The notes under the pieces: generated by a model
What the model was told of the DNA's origin: nothing
The model's database searches: none
The model's input: only the letters and a program-made list of their open reading frames with translations
DNA from: Faucicola mancuniensis
GTDB lineage: Bacteria; Pseudomonadota; Gammaproteobacteria; Pseudomonadales; Moraxellaceae
DNA length: 64,000 nucleotides
Assembly: GCF_046523945.1 (NCBI RefSeq)
Contig: NZ_CP171363.1
Span: 310,001-374,000 of the forward strand
Direction: 5' to 3'
Shown here: in pieces, positions 49,931 through 59,047 of the stretch
Position numbering within the stretch: position 1 is the first letter of the stretch
Layout of the letters: every line of letters starts with the position of its first letter
Position numbers and translations under genes: made by a program

Positions 49931-50314
49931 ATGCAAAAACCTTTAAATCCACAAGATTTGATTGCTAACGCCAAAGCTCAAATCACCGAAATCAGCCCCT
50001 ATGATGCCAAACATGAATCACAAGATTCAGTCGTGTATTTAATAGACGTGCGTGAAAGTGAAGAATACGCTCAAGGGCATTTACCAAACGCTGTTAATAT
50101 CCCAAGAGGCGTATTGGAGTTTAAAATTTTAGATGAAATTTTTTCTTTAGACACACCGATTATCGTATATTGCCAGACGGGCGGACGAGCGAGTTTGTCA
50201 GCGGTTGCTTTACAAACATTAGGCTTTAGCAATGTCAAATCCATCGCAGGCGGTATTGCCGCATGGGAAAAATCAGGTTTTGCGATTGTAAAACCACACA
50301 CTAACTTTTACTAA
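49931..50314 (+). CDS. rhodanese-like sulfurtransferase
   Basis: A 127-residue single-domain rhodanese. The active site is YCQTGGRASLSAVAL (Cys about 78), with VYLIDVRESEEYAQGHLPNAVNIPRG in front, a fuller match to the family than the protein at 17290. Possible persulfide transfer. Ribosome site AAAGGAATC before the ATG. It begins a plus-strand group with a DUF2892 gene, then cydDC; divergent from cydABX. Confidence 0.88.
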   Translation: MQKPLNPQDLIANAKAQITEISPYDAKHESQDSVVYLIDVRESEEYAQGHLPNAVNIPRGVLEFKILDEIFSLDTPIIVYCQTGGRASLSAVALQTLGFSNVKSIAGGIAAWEKSGFAIVKPHTNFY

Positions 50315-50324
50315 GGAGCAACTT

Positions 50325-50513
50325 ATGAAACATAATGTTGGTAGTATTGATAAAACCATGCGTATCGTGGTAGGTTTGGCGATTATCGGAGCAGGTTTTT
50401 ATTTTGGGTCATGGTGGGGTGCGGTCGGTCTTGTGCCACTTTTGACAGGATTGACGGGATTTTGTGCTTTGTACAGCCTGTTTGGCATTAACACCTGCCG
50501 AATTAAGTCTTAA
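50325..50513 (+). CDS. DUF2892 inner-membrane protein
   Basis: A 62-residue protein with two helices: MRIVVGLAIIGAGFYFGSWWG and GLVPLLTGLTGFCALYSLFG, ending in NTC. This is the DUF2892 domain, also seen fused to rhodanese in E. coli YgaP. Here the two exist as separate neighbouring genes, 10 bases apart. Start ATG at 50325 follows AAGGAGC. Likely works with the rhodanese next to it. Confidence 0.88.
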   Translation: MKHNVGSIDKTMRIVVGLAIIGAGFYFGSWWGAVGLVPLLTGLTGFCALYSLFGINTCRIKS

Positions 50514-50614
50514 CGCATATTTAATGAACGCTAGCTTAGTCAAAATCGCTTTGCTAGCAAAACCCAAAACAATTAAGCTATAATATATCAGTTTTAGCTT
50601 AAGTATATCATCTC

Positions 50615-52330
50615 ATGTCCACATCTTCCAAAGCGCTCGGTCAAACATTAAGACGTTACAGCAACAGTGCCAAACGTCCTATTTATCTAGCTTGGCTGAT
50701 GTCGCTGTTATCCACGTTACTGTTTATCGCACAAAGCTGGCTATTAGCAAAGATGTTTGCTCATTGGCTCTATGCCTTTGCTCATGAGCAAGCGATTGAC
50801 CCAAGCGTGTTTACCAATTTATTACCTTGGTTAATCGCTTGTTTGCTGTTGCGTCCTGTTTTTAACTTTGTCAAAGAAAAACTTGCTTTTAACGCAGGAC
50901 TACAAGCGAGCAAACATCTACGTCAAACTGTATTGTCTAAAATAGAACAACTTGGTACAGCTCGTTATCAATATGGCAGTGACGGCAGTCTAGCAAGCTC
51001 AGTAATAGAACAAGCCGATGCGTTACAAGGCTATGTCAGTCGTTTTTATTTACAGCGGTTGATTATCGTTACGACACCCATCGTATTATTGATAGCCACT
51101 GCCAGCCAAAGTCTAATGGCAGCCATGATTTTACTATTAACTGCCCCACTCGTGCCGATTTTTATGATTCTAATTGGTCATGCCACCGCTCGCAAAAGTC
51201 GTGAGCAGTTCGCTGCGATGGCACAGTTAAGCGGTCGCTTTTTGGATTGGTTACGGGGAACGGCAACCTTGCAACGCTTGCAGGCTGTTGATATGGCTCG
51301 TGATGACATTGAGCTTGCGTCTGATGCCTACCGTAAACGCACCATGTCGGTGCTAAAAATTGCTTTTTTAAACACCGCTGCGTTAGAGCTATTAGGGGCA
51401 TTATCCATCGCTTTGATTGCGGTATATTTGGGTTTTGGCTTGGTCGGGATTTTACCTTGGCAAAAAAATGTCGTGCCTGTTGCCTATCAAGCTGCCTTGT
51501 TTATTTTGTTACTTGCCCCTGAGTTTTATGCACCGCTTCGCCAGCTTGGGGCGGATTATCATGTCAAAGCCCAAGCAGAAGGGGCGATTGAACGGTTATT
51601 GCCGATACTTGAATTTAACTGCATTCACACCACCGAAGACAGCCAATTATTTACCCCAACAGCTTCCCCTAAGCTGACATTCTACGATGTAAGTGTTAAA
51701 GCCAATGAGCGTATACAGTTAGCACCGTTGTCATTTTCCGTAAATCACGGTGAAAGCGTGGCTATCATCGGCGAAAGTGGTAGTGGAAAATCGACATTGC
51801 TACAAATTTTACTGGGATTTTGTCGGTATCAAGGGGATATTAAGGTTAATGGGCAGGATTTTGCCAATATCAATCATGAGCAGTTTCGCACACAAATTGC
51901 CTATTTATCACAGCAAACCATGCTACTACCCATGAGTATTGCCGACAATCTACGCCTTGTGAACGCTGATGTTACTGATAATGAACTGTGGCAAGTATTG
52001 GCAAAAGTTGGTTTAAAAGGCTTAATTGAACGCTTGCCCAATGGCTTGGCAACCATGCTAGGCGAACGTGGTAGCGGTTTATCAGGTGGACAGCAAAGAC
52101 GGCTTGCAATTGCTCAACTGTTACTGCAAAACTCATATTTTTGGCTATTAGACGAACCGACCGAACACCTAGACCTTGATACCAAAACCGAAATTAATAC
52201 GCTGTTGCAACAGGTAACACAAGGCAAAACGGTACTGTGGGTAACGCATGATGCCCATACTTTGACATGGCTAGATAGACATATTCAACTAACACCGCAA
52301 CATACGCTCGGAGGTCAAAATGGCAAATAG
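50615..52330 (+). CDS. cydD: ABC exporter subunit CydD (cysteine/glutathione export, cytochrome bd assembly)
   Basis: CydDC exports cysteine and glutathione to the periplasm and is needed for cytochrome bd assembly. The 571-residue half-transporter has six N-terminal helices and an ATPase domain: Walker A GESGSGKST, signature LSGGQQRRLAIAQLL and Walker B FWLLDEPTEHLD. The signature matches the CydD subfamily. It overlaps cydC by 11 bases. About 100 bases separate it from the DUF2892 gene. Confidence 0.93.
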   Translation: MSTSSKALGQTLRRYSNSAKRPIYLAWLMSLLSTLLFIAQSWLLAKMFAHWLYAFAHEQAIDPSVFTNLLPWLIACLLLRPVFNFVKEKLAFNAGLQASKHLRQTVLSKIEQLGTARYQYGSDGSLASSVIEQADALQGYVSRFYLQRLIIVTTPIVLLIATASQSLMAAMILLLTAPLVPIFMILIGHATARKSREQFAAMAQLSGRFLDWLRGTATLQRLQAVDMARDDIELASDAYRKRTMSVLKIAFLNTAALELLGALSIALIAVYLGFGLVGILPWQKNVVPVAYQAALFILLLAPEFYAPLRQLGADYHVKAQAEGAIERLLPILEFNCIHTTEDSQLFTPTASPKLTFYDVSVKANERIQLAPLSFSVNHGESVAIIGESGSGKSTLLQILLGFCRYQGDIKVNGQDFANINHEQFRTQIAYLSQQTMLLPMSIADNLRLVNADVTDNELWQVLAKVGLKGLIERLPNGLATMLGERGSGLSGGQQRRLAIAQLLLQNSYFWLLDEPTEHLDLDTKTEINTLLQQVTQGKTVLWVTHDAHTLTWLDRHIQLTPQHTLGGQNGK

Positions 52331-54002
52331 CGACCAACAGCAAAATCAATTTCGGCTCAGAGAGTTGCTAACCACCCAAACTGATAAATGGCTGCTGTCT
52401 TGGCTACTGGGTGTTATCACTGCATTGTCAGTCATTGGCTTATTGATGATGTCAGGCTGGTTTATCTCAGTGGCTGCGGTGGCAGGTATTGTGGCGTTGG
52501 GCTCGCACAGCTTTAATTATATGGTGCCTGCGGCGATTATTCGGGTATTTGCTATGCTTCGCACCGCAGGGCGTTATGGAGAAATGATGATTTCGCATCA
52601 TGCGGTTTTTGGGTTACTGCAACAGCTAAGAGTGCGATTTTTTGAGCGATTTGCTCATTTACCATTAAATACTTTAAGCAACACGTTACAGTCGGCACAT
52701 GCCATGCACCGCTTGACCCATGATATTGATTTGCTTGATGAGTTTCCTTTACGTATGGTATCGCCTTGGCTAATTGCGATATCGGCGGTGTTGATGGTGG
52801 CAGGTCTAATTGTTGCATGGCTAGGTCAGCCTATCATTGCCTTTGGGTTGGTGGTGATTTGTCTTGGTATGCCGTTGGTGTTAAGCCTTTGGGGTAAACA
52901 CATTGCCAAAGAGCAGCAGATATTATCAGAAAACCGCCGTGTCAGTTTACTTAATCCATTAACCGCCCTTACCCATTTATTAATTTGGCAAAAGTGGCAT
53001 AGCCAGCTACAAGCATTTGCAAAAAATGATGATGACTATCTTGCTCTACAGCGTAGGACTTATCATGCCCAGTCATTGACGGCTTTGGTCTTTCATTGGT
53101 TCATTGCTAGCATATTGGTCATTTTACTTTGGCAATTTAATCAAAACACTGCTATCACGACTGTGACTGTGATGTTGGCATTGGTGCTTGGGGTGATGGG
53201 CGTTGCGGATTTGGTGTTACCACTGATTGCCAATTACTTGGCACTTGGTAATAGCATGACCGCAAAAAACAAACTCAATAATTTGTTGGATAATGCCAAT
53301 GTAACACAACCATCAAAAACGTATCAGGAGCTTATGTTTGACAAGCCTTTAAGTCTATCGGTGCAAAACTTGGATGCCAAAATGCCACAAGCGATTGTCG
53401 GTATCAAAAACTTTAACATGACCGTCACGCAAGGTCAGCCTATGCTTATTACAGGGCGTTCGGGAGCGGGTAAATCTACGCTGTTACAAGTGTTGGCTCA
53501 CGAACTTGTGCCACAGCAAGGTGTTATCACGCTTAATGGGCAAAATTGGTTAGCCATTGATAGCAAACAACACCCAAATTTATTTGGCTATTTGGGTCAG
53601 CAGATTGATATTTTTGACCAAACCTTAGCCAGTAATTTACGTCTTGGTAAAGCCAGTGCCAGTGATGACGAGCTTTGGCAAGTGCTAGATATGGTGGGGT
53701 TAAAGTCATGGGCAATGTCACAACTTGATGGACTAAATACAACCCTTGGCGAATACGGGCAAGCAATCTCTGGCGGTCAAGCCAGAAGAATTGCATTAGC
53801 AAGACTATTATTGACCCCAAAAGCGATTTTGTTATTAGATGAGCCATTTGCAGGGCTTGATAAAGTTAGTCGTGATAAGTTGTGGCAAAACTTAATTCAT
53901 CATCAACAAAATGGGCTGTTAATCATTGTCACACATCATGTGTGGCAAGCGGTTGATGAAATGGATATTATACGTTTGCCAGAGCCTGAAATACTTGGGT
54001 AG
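52320..54002 (+). CDS. cydC: ABC exporter subunit CydC
   Basis: Partner of CydD. A 560-residue half-transporter: hydrophobic N-terminal ~300 residues beginning LLSWLLGVITALSVIGLLMMSGWFIS, typical of CydC, then Walker A GRSGAGKST, signature ISGGQARRIALARLL and Walker B ILLLDEPFAGLD. The ATG at 52320 has GGAGGTC upstream. Together with cydABX it makes the complete cytochrome bd system, split in two divergent operons. Confidence 0.94.
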   Translation: MANSDQQQNQFRLRELLTTQTDKWLLSWLLGVITALSVIGLLMMSGWFISVAAVAGIVALGSHSFNYMVPAAIIRVFAMLRTAGRYGEMMISHHAVFGLLQQLRVRFFERFAHLPLNTLSNTLQSAHAMHRLTHDIDLLDEFPLRMVSPWLIAISAVLMVAGLIVAWLGQPIIAFGLVVICLGMPLVLSLWGKHIAKEQQILSENRRVSLLNPLTALTHLLIWQKWHSQLQAFAKNDDDYLALQRRTYHAQSLTALVFHWFIASILVILLWQFNQNTAITTVTVMLALVLGVMGVADLVLPLIANYLALGNSMTAKNKLNNLLDNANVTQPSKTYQELMFDKPLSLSVQNLDAKMPQAIVGIKNFNMTVTQGQPMLITGRSGAGKSTLLQVLAHELVPQQGVITLNGQNWLAIDSKQHPNLFGYLGQQIDIFDQTLASNLRLGKASASDDELWQVLDMVGLKSWAMSQLDGLNTTLGEYGQAISGGQARRIALARLLLTPKAILLLDEPFAGLDKVSRDKLWQNLIHHQQNGLLIIVTHHVWQAVDEMDIIRLPEPEILG

Positions 54003-54012
54003 TTTAAGCGTG

Positions 54013-54282
54013 TCAGTCTAAATTTATTTCTCCCCCACTCCCAAGCATTTGATTAATGATAGCCAGCTCATACGTCTGGCTACGCCCTGATTTTTCAGAT
54101 TTTTTTAGAATTCCTTTATCAAGTAACTGCTGAATATCTCTCAAGACGGTATCATGCGATATTTTGGATAAGCTATTTGTTGATAGGATGAGAGGTTCAA
54201 TCAAAAACTGTCCACAGTCACAATCCATGTGTGCATAGCCTTGAGAGTTTGGCTTGCTAAGTCCCAATATCCGCTCAATCAT
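54013..54282 (-). pseudogene. C-terminal winged-helix fragment, Fic-like
   Basis: An 89-residue frame. ISHDTVLRDIQQLLDKGILKKSEKSGRSQTYELA resembles the winged-helix C-terminus of Fic-family proteins (IS--TALRDLQDLVEKGIL---G-GRST-Y-L). The Fic motif HPFxDGNGR is absent. Preceding residues (YAHMDCDCGQFLIEPL) are not recognised. It may be the leftover of a full Fic protein or a small regulator. It lies 55 bases downstream of another truncated gene. Confidence 0.4.
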
Positions 54283-54337
54283 ACTCTCATGATTTGGCTA
54301 GAGCAAAAACAATGGCTAAGTCTTACCTATCAAAAAA

Positions 54338-54883
54338 TTAAAAACGATATTTATCTGGTGTGGTGCGGTATTCAAATTCCGTACCAACTGACGTATCGCC
54401 AACACGCAAATAATGTGGGTGATAATCGTCTTCCATTAGCGAAGAATCATAGTTAATTCCACGTTCAATCAACAATTCTACGCTATTTTTGCTTAATTCC
54501 CACCAAGGTGCCATGTAGCCTGTTGGGGCTTTGCCTGACATTTTGGTAATCACGTCAATGGTTTTATCCAAAATATCCGCTTCTTGTTCACGGATTAAAG
54601 CCAATGGATTTTCGTGTAAATAACCATGAATTGCGATTTCATGCCCATCTTTGATAATCATTTCGGCAGCTTTTGGAAAACTTTCCATAGAATGACCTGT
54701 TACGCCCCAAGTGGTTGTGATACCATAACGGCGGAACATTTCTAACATACGAGGTACACCACGTTTGGCAGCAAACACACCACGAGAAATATCGCAAGGT
54801 GAATCTTCGCCACCGAATGAGCCAATCCATAATGCAACCGCATCAAAATGGGGATTAATACAGACTTGAATATCTTTTGCCAT
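54338..54883 (-). pseudogene. polysaccharide deacetylase (PgdA/PuuE-like), C-terminally truncated
   Basis: A 181-residue frame. NodB-type motifs are visible: TTTWGVTGHSMESFP (His), KDGHEIAIHGYLHE (His pair), YMAPWWELS, and SSLMEDDYHPHYLRVGD. The first strand INPHFDAVALW replaces the usual catalytic DxD, as in the Helicobacter PgdA-like group. Relatives are ~290-300 residues; this one ends ~100 residues short, after EFEYRTTPD. The lost part includes the substrate-pocket end. Possibly inactive; the ribosome site and N-terminus look intact. Confidence 0.7.
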
Positions 54884-55184
54884 GAGTCATATCCTTGTTC
54901 ATGATAAAAAGTAAAGGAAGAAATGCTATTTTATAGTCCCTTTTTTTATCAACACTCATAAAAAATAGGGTGATAAAAAATAACAATAACCGACCTAACA
55001 AGGCTTTAACAACATCGTTAAGTCTTGATAAGATATTATAAAAAAACAGAAATTTTTGCTATACGCAAAAATACTTATATTTTAATAGAGTGGAAGTTTG
55101 TTTGGCTTTGTTCTTAAAGATAAGTCAATTTTAGACTCAACGTGCAATTTTTTAAGCAGTTGGATAAAATTAAAATGTATATTT

Positions 55185-55219
55185 GTAGGGTGAGTTAATG
55201 ATAGCGTAACCCACCCTAC
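55185..55219. repeat. dispersed palindrome, GTAGGGTG/CACCCTAC type
   Basis: GTAGGGTGAGTTAATGATAG followed by CGTAACCCACCCTAC, strong stem of GTAGGGTG-GTTA arms. The best copy of the repeat seen at 33911 and 42080. Confidence 0.6.
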
Positions 55220-55276
55220 GAGCTGTTATATTTAAAATTGTTTTTTTACTTATCAAATTACGTAACACACATAACT

Positions 55277-55304
55277 TAGAACTTGTATTCACAGCATTAC
55301 GCAA
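55277..55304. repeat. solitary end of the MITE-like repeat
   Basis: TAGAACTTGTATTCACAGCA followed by TTACGCAA matches the left end of the element at 3955 with two changes. The rest of the element is missing. Confidence 0.55.
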
Positions 55305-55514
55305 TGACAGTTGTCACGCAAAGACGATAATGGCAAGGCGAAGTGCAGAAATATTAGCCATTGCAGAAGAATTTTTAGAGGAAATCAAATAAGTTTAGAC
55401 AATTTAAAAACATCTTCATTGGATAATTTGGTTGATGACTTTATTGGTGGAGCAAACACCCATTCTTTAGAAAAAAAATCAAAAGCCAAGAACCAAATTT
55501 ACCAAAAACAACGA

Positions 55515-57344
55515 TTATTCAACCGTCACCGATTTTGCCAAGTTTCTTGGTTTATCCACGTCTGTGCCTTTTGACAAGGCGACATGATAAGCCAACAACT
55601 GTACAGGAATGGTATGCACAATCGGCGACAATACACCAACATGGCGTGGCGTGCGAATGACATGGACTTTATCGCTCGCTTCCACATTATTATCCAAATC
55701 GCTAAACACAAATAACTCACCACCCCGAGCCGACACTTCTTGCATATTGGCTTTTACTTTATCCAGCAGATTGTCATTCGGAGCGATGACGACCACAGGC
55801 ATATTGTCATCAACCAATGCCAACGGTCCATGTTTTAACTCGCCTGCTGGGTAGCTTTCGGCATGGATATAGGTGATTTCTTTGAGTTTTAACGCCCCTT
55901 CTAGGGCAATCGGATAATGAATGCCACGTCCCAAGAACAACGCACTTGGTTTTTCAGCAAATTTGCTCGCCCAAGTGGTGATTTGTGGTTCAAGGTTTAA
56001 CGCATATTGAATGTCGTTTGGCAAACTGCGTAACGCACTACTGTACTCGCTATCATCGCTGATAAAACCACGCACTTTGCCAAGCGTAACCGCCAAGCCA
56101 AACAAGGCGACAAGCTGCGTGGTAAAGGCTTTGGTACTTGCCACGCCAATCTCCGCCCCTGCTCGTGTGTAAAATACCAATTCGCTCGCTCGTGGTAAGG
56201 CGGATTCCATCACGTTACAAATCGCCAAACTGTGTGTATGTCCTTGACTTTGGGCATATTTTAACGCTTCCATCGTGTCAAGCGTTTCGCCTGATTGGGA
56301 AATGGTAATGACAAGTTGTTTTGGATTGGCAATCACATCACGGTAGCGGTATTCGCTGGCGATTTCCACATCGGTGGCAATTTTGGCAATGGATTCTAGC
56401 CAATATTTGGCAGTCAATGCTGAATAATAAGACGTGCCACAGGCAAGAATTTTGATACTGTCAATTTCTTTAAACACTTGTTCGGCATTTTTACCAAAGT
56501 TTTGTGGAATAAAGCCTGCGTCAAGGAAAATTTCTGCGGTATCGGCAACGGCTTTTGGCTGTTCGTAGATTTCTTTTTGCATAAAATGGCTATACGCACC
56601 CAACTCAAGCGAGGCAAGCGATACTTGCGAGGTGGTAGCGGTGCGAGTGGCGGTTTTGCCTGTTTTGTCAATCAGTTTTGCCACGCCATCAGCGGTAAGC
56701 TGTGCGATGTCGCCATCTTCAAGGTAAATAATTTCACGAGTAAATGCGACCACAGCCGATACGTCTGAGGCGATAAACACTTCGCCTTTGCCAAGTCCGA
56801 TTAACAACGGACAGCCCATACGAGCCACGACCATTTGGCTTGGTTTGTCATTGGCGATGACGGCAATGGCGTACGCTCCGTGAAAGTTAGCACAGGCTTG
56901 TTGTACGGTTGTGAATAAATCTTGGGTCTTTTTGTAGTTGTCGTGTACCGCATGGGCGATGACTTCGGTGTCGGTCTGAGATTCAAAAACATAACCCAAG
57001 CCCTGCAAGCGAGTACGTTCGGCTTCAAAGTTTTCAATAATACCGTTATGCACGACTGAGATTAAGTCGCCTGAGATATGGGGGTGGGCGTTAGGTTCGG
57101 TTACGCCACCATGTGTCGCCCAGCGTGTGTGTCCGATGCCTGTGTGTCCGTAAATGCCTTTGTCTTTGGCGGCTTGTTCCATGAGGGCGACACGACCAAC
57201 TCGGCGGACACGTTTGAGTCCGTTGTCGGTTTGGACGGCGATGCCTGATGAATCATAGCCACGATATTCTAGGCGTTTTAAGCCGTCTGTTAAAAATTCT
57301 ACTACGTTGGCATTCGTGCGAATGCTACCTACGATACCGCACAT
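55515..57344 (-). CDS. glmS: glutamine-fructose-6-phosphate aminotransferase (isomerizing)
   Basis: Makes glucosamine-6-phosphate from fructose-6-phosphate and glutamine, first step towards UDP-GlcNAc. Full length, 609 residues. N-terminal glutaminase with catalytic Cys2 (MCGIVGSIR), GHTRWATHG; two SIS domains (ACGTSYYSALTAKYWLE, ISQSGETLDTMEAL); conserved C-terminus PRNLAKSVTVE. The 3' end holds the conserved attTn7 target region; no Tn7-type insertion was seen directly downstream. Confidence 0.97.
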   Translation of the reverse strand: MCGIVGSIRTNANVVEFLTDGLKRLEYRGYDSSGIAVQTDNGLKRVRRVGRVALMEQAAKDKGIYGHTGIGHTRWATHGGVTEPNAHPHISGDLISVVHNGIIENFEAERTRLQGLGYVFESQTDTEVIAHAVHDNYKKTQDLFTTVQQACANFHGAYAIAVIANDKPSQMVVARMGCPLLIGLGKGEVFIASDVSAVVAFTREIIYLEDGDIAQLTADGVAKLIDKTGKTATRTATTSQVSLASLELGAYSHFMQKEIYEQPKAVADTAEIFLDAGFIPQNFGKNAEQVFKEIDSIKILACGTSYYSALTAKYWLESIAKIATDVEIASEYRYRDVIANPKQLVITISQSGETLDTMEALKYAQSQGHTHSLAICNVMESALPRASELVFYTRAGAEIGVASTKAFTTQLVALFGLAVTLGKVRGFISDDSEYSSALRSLPNDIQYALNLEPQITTWASKFAEKPSALFLGRGIHYPIALEGALKLKEITYIHAESYPAGELKHGPLALVDDNMPVVVIAPNDNLLDKVKANMQEVSARGGELFVFSDLDNNVEASDKVHVIRTPRHVGVLSPIVHTIPVQLLAYHVALSKGTDVDKPRNLAKSVTVE

Positions 57345-57468
57345 AAGTTGTTCCTTAGTATCAAGTTTTGGTTAATGATATTTTAGTTTTTTTTAAATTA
57401 TTAAAAATTAAAATATCGGTTGAAAAAAGAATAGTCCCAATTCGTTAGATTATTCTTGGTTTAAAAGG

Positions 57469-57618
57469 TTAAAAAAGCACCCTTTTATAAGAACACATTG
57501 TAGGGTCGTTGTGTAAAGCCCCTTCGGTATTAGGGTCTACAGCCATAGCCGATTGACTGACTGCCAATCCACCAAACGCACCGATAGCCAATAGGCTTGA
57601 TAAAACGAATTTTTTCAT
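57469..57618 (-). CDS. small secreted peptide, unknown
   Basis: A 49-residue protein with a clear signal peptide: KKFVLSSLLAIGAFGGLAVS, cleavage likely after AMA (residue ~27). The mature part is only ~22 residues, VDPNTEGALHNDPTMCSYKR, ending VLF, with a single Cys. Ribosome site CAGGAAAAATC precedes the ATG at 57618; the frame continues upstream but only from an ATG without such a site. It lies between glmU and glmS on the same strand. I do not recognise it. Confidence 0.6.
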   Translation of the reverse strand: MKKFVLSSLLAIGAFGGLAVSQSAMAVDPNTEGALHNDPTMCSYKRVLF

Positions 57619-57668
57619 AGGATTTTTCCTGTTGTTAAAAAATGCTTGTATTTGATTTTTATGATAAC

Positions 57669-59030
57669 CTATTTTTTCTCTTTCACAGGTCTCACCCACC
57701 CATCAATCACCGTTTGACGACCACGAGCGACCACCAATTTATCCTCTGCCACATCTTTGGTAATCGTGCTACCCGCCCCCACCGTAACCTTATCGCCAAG
57801 CGTTACAGGAGCGACCAACACTACATTTGACCCCACACTCACATCATTGCCAATCGTGGTTTTAAACTTATTTACGCCATCATAATTTGCCGTAATCGTA
57901 CCTGCCCCGATGTTGGTGCGTTCGCCCACCGTGCTGTCGCCCAAATACGCCAAATGGTTCGCCTTTGCCCCATCTGCCATTTGCGTGTTTTTTAGCTCCA
58001 CAAAGTTGCCGATATGCACATCTTTTGCAGTAACGGCATTGGGTCTTAGGCGTGAAAACGTCCCAATTTGGTTTTGCTCGCCCACCACCGCATTATCAAA
58101 CAGGCTGTACGGCTGAACTACCGTACCACTGGCAATGTGGCTGTTTTTAATCACGCAACCTGCACCAATTTTGACATTATCGCCAAAGGTACAATCGCCT
58201 TCAATAATCACATTAATGTCAATTTCCACATCCCTGCCCACCGTCAAAGTCCCACGCAAATCAAAACGGCTTGGGTCAATGATATGCACGCCTTGTTTCA
58301 TCAGGTTTTCGGCTTGATGAGCTTGCCAAGTGCGTTCAAGGTTGGCAAGTTGAATACGGTCGTTCACGCCTTCAATTTCAAATTGATACGTTGGCGAAAC
58401 GGTGGCAATTTCAATGCCGTCATCAACCGCCATTTTGACAATATCGGTGAGATAATATTCGCCTTGAGCGTTGTTATTATTCAGATTTTTTAAATAATTA
58501 TGCAAAATAGCATTGTCCACACAGTACACGCCACTGTTAATTTCGCTGATTTGTTTTTGCGTATCGGTAGCGTCTTTTTCTTCCACAATGGCAATGACTT
58601 TGCCGTCTTTACGGACAATCCGCCCAAGCCCAAACGGATTGGCAATGTTTATCGTCAGCATCGCAAAACGGCTGTCGGTATTGCTTAGTTTTTCTAAAGT
58701 ATCCACGCCAATGAGTGGTACATCGCCCGATAAAATCAAACTTTTGCCGTCTGTTGGCAACACAGGCAACGCCATTTGTACCGCATGACCTGTGCCAAGT
58801 TGTTCGGCTTGTTCTACCCAGTCAATGCTCTCATTTGCAAATGCGTCTTTGACTTGTCGCCCTTCAAAACCATAAATGATGATGTTTTTTTGACTGCCCA
58901 GTTTTTTGGCGGTGGTTAAAACGTGCTGTAATAACGGCTTGCCTGCAAGTGGTTGCAAGACTTTTGGGCGAGTGGATTTCATGCGAGTGCCTTTGCCTGC
59001 TGCCATGATGATAGTCGTTAAATTGGTCAT
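57669..59030 (-). CDS. glmU: bifunctional GlcNAc-1-P uridyltransferase / GlcN-1-P acetyltransferase
   Basis: Makes UDP-GlcNAc from glucosamine-1-phosphate. The 453-residue protein has the N-terminal pyrophosphorylase domain (IMAAGKGTRMKSTRPKVLQPLAGKPLL; LSGDVPLI) and the C-terminal left-handed beta helix with hexapeptide repeats (VIEGDCTFGDNVKIGAGCVIKNS; HLAYLGDSTVGERTNIGAGTITANYDG). It precedes glmS on the same strand, a common order. Confidence 0.96.
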   Translation of the reverse strand: MTNLTTIIMAAGKGTRMKSTRPKVLQPLAGKPLLQHVLTTAKKLGSQKNIIIYGFEGRQVKDAFANESIDWVEQAEQLGTGHAVQMALPVLPTDGKSLILSGDVPLIGVDTLEKLSNTDSRFAMLTINIANPFGLGRIVRKDGKVIAIVEEKDATDTQKQISEINSGVYCVDNAILHNYLKNLNNNNAQGEYYLTDIVKMAVDDGIEIATVSPTYQFEIEGVNDRIQLANLERTWQAHQAENLMKQGVHIIDPSRFDLRGTLTVGRDVEIDINVIIEGDCTFGDNVKIGAGCVIKNSHIASGTVVQPYSLFDNAVVGEQNQIGTFSRLRPNAVTAKDVHIGNFVELKNTQMADGAKANHLAYLGDSTVGERTNIGAGTITANYDGVNKFKTTIGNDVSVGSNVVLVAPVTLGDKVTVGAGSTITKDVAEDKLVVARGRQTVIDGWVRPVKEKK

Positions 59031-59047
59031 AATTTTTCCTTTATAAA

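Larger units (their letters stand above)
54884..55514. other. decayed non-coding stretch next to glmS
   Basis: About 630 bases without a convincing gene. It contains a dispersed hairpin (55185-55219), a solitary MITE end (55277-55304) and coding-like scraps: a 20-codon frame MARRSAEILAIAEEFLEEIK (55331-55393) and, in another frame up to about 55500, SLDNLVDDFIGGAN and a Lys-rich tail. The scraps look like one frame-shifted antitoxin- or partition-like gene, but I cannot name it. Confidence 0.4.

Noticed and set aside
55400..55560. Tn7-like insertion behind glmS
   Set aside because: No Tn7 ends, tns genes or target duplication were recognised directly after the glmS stop.
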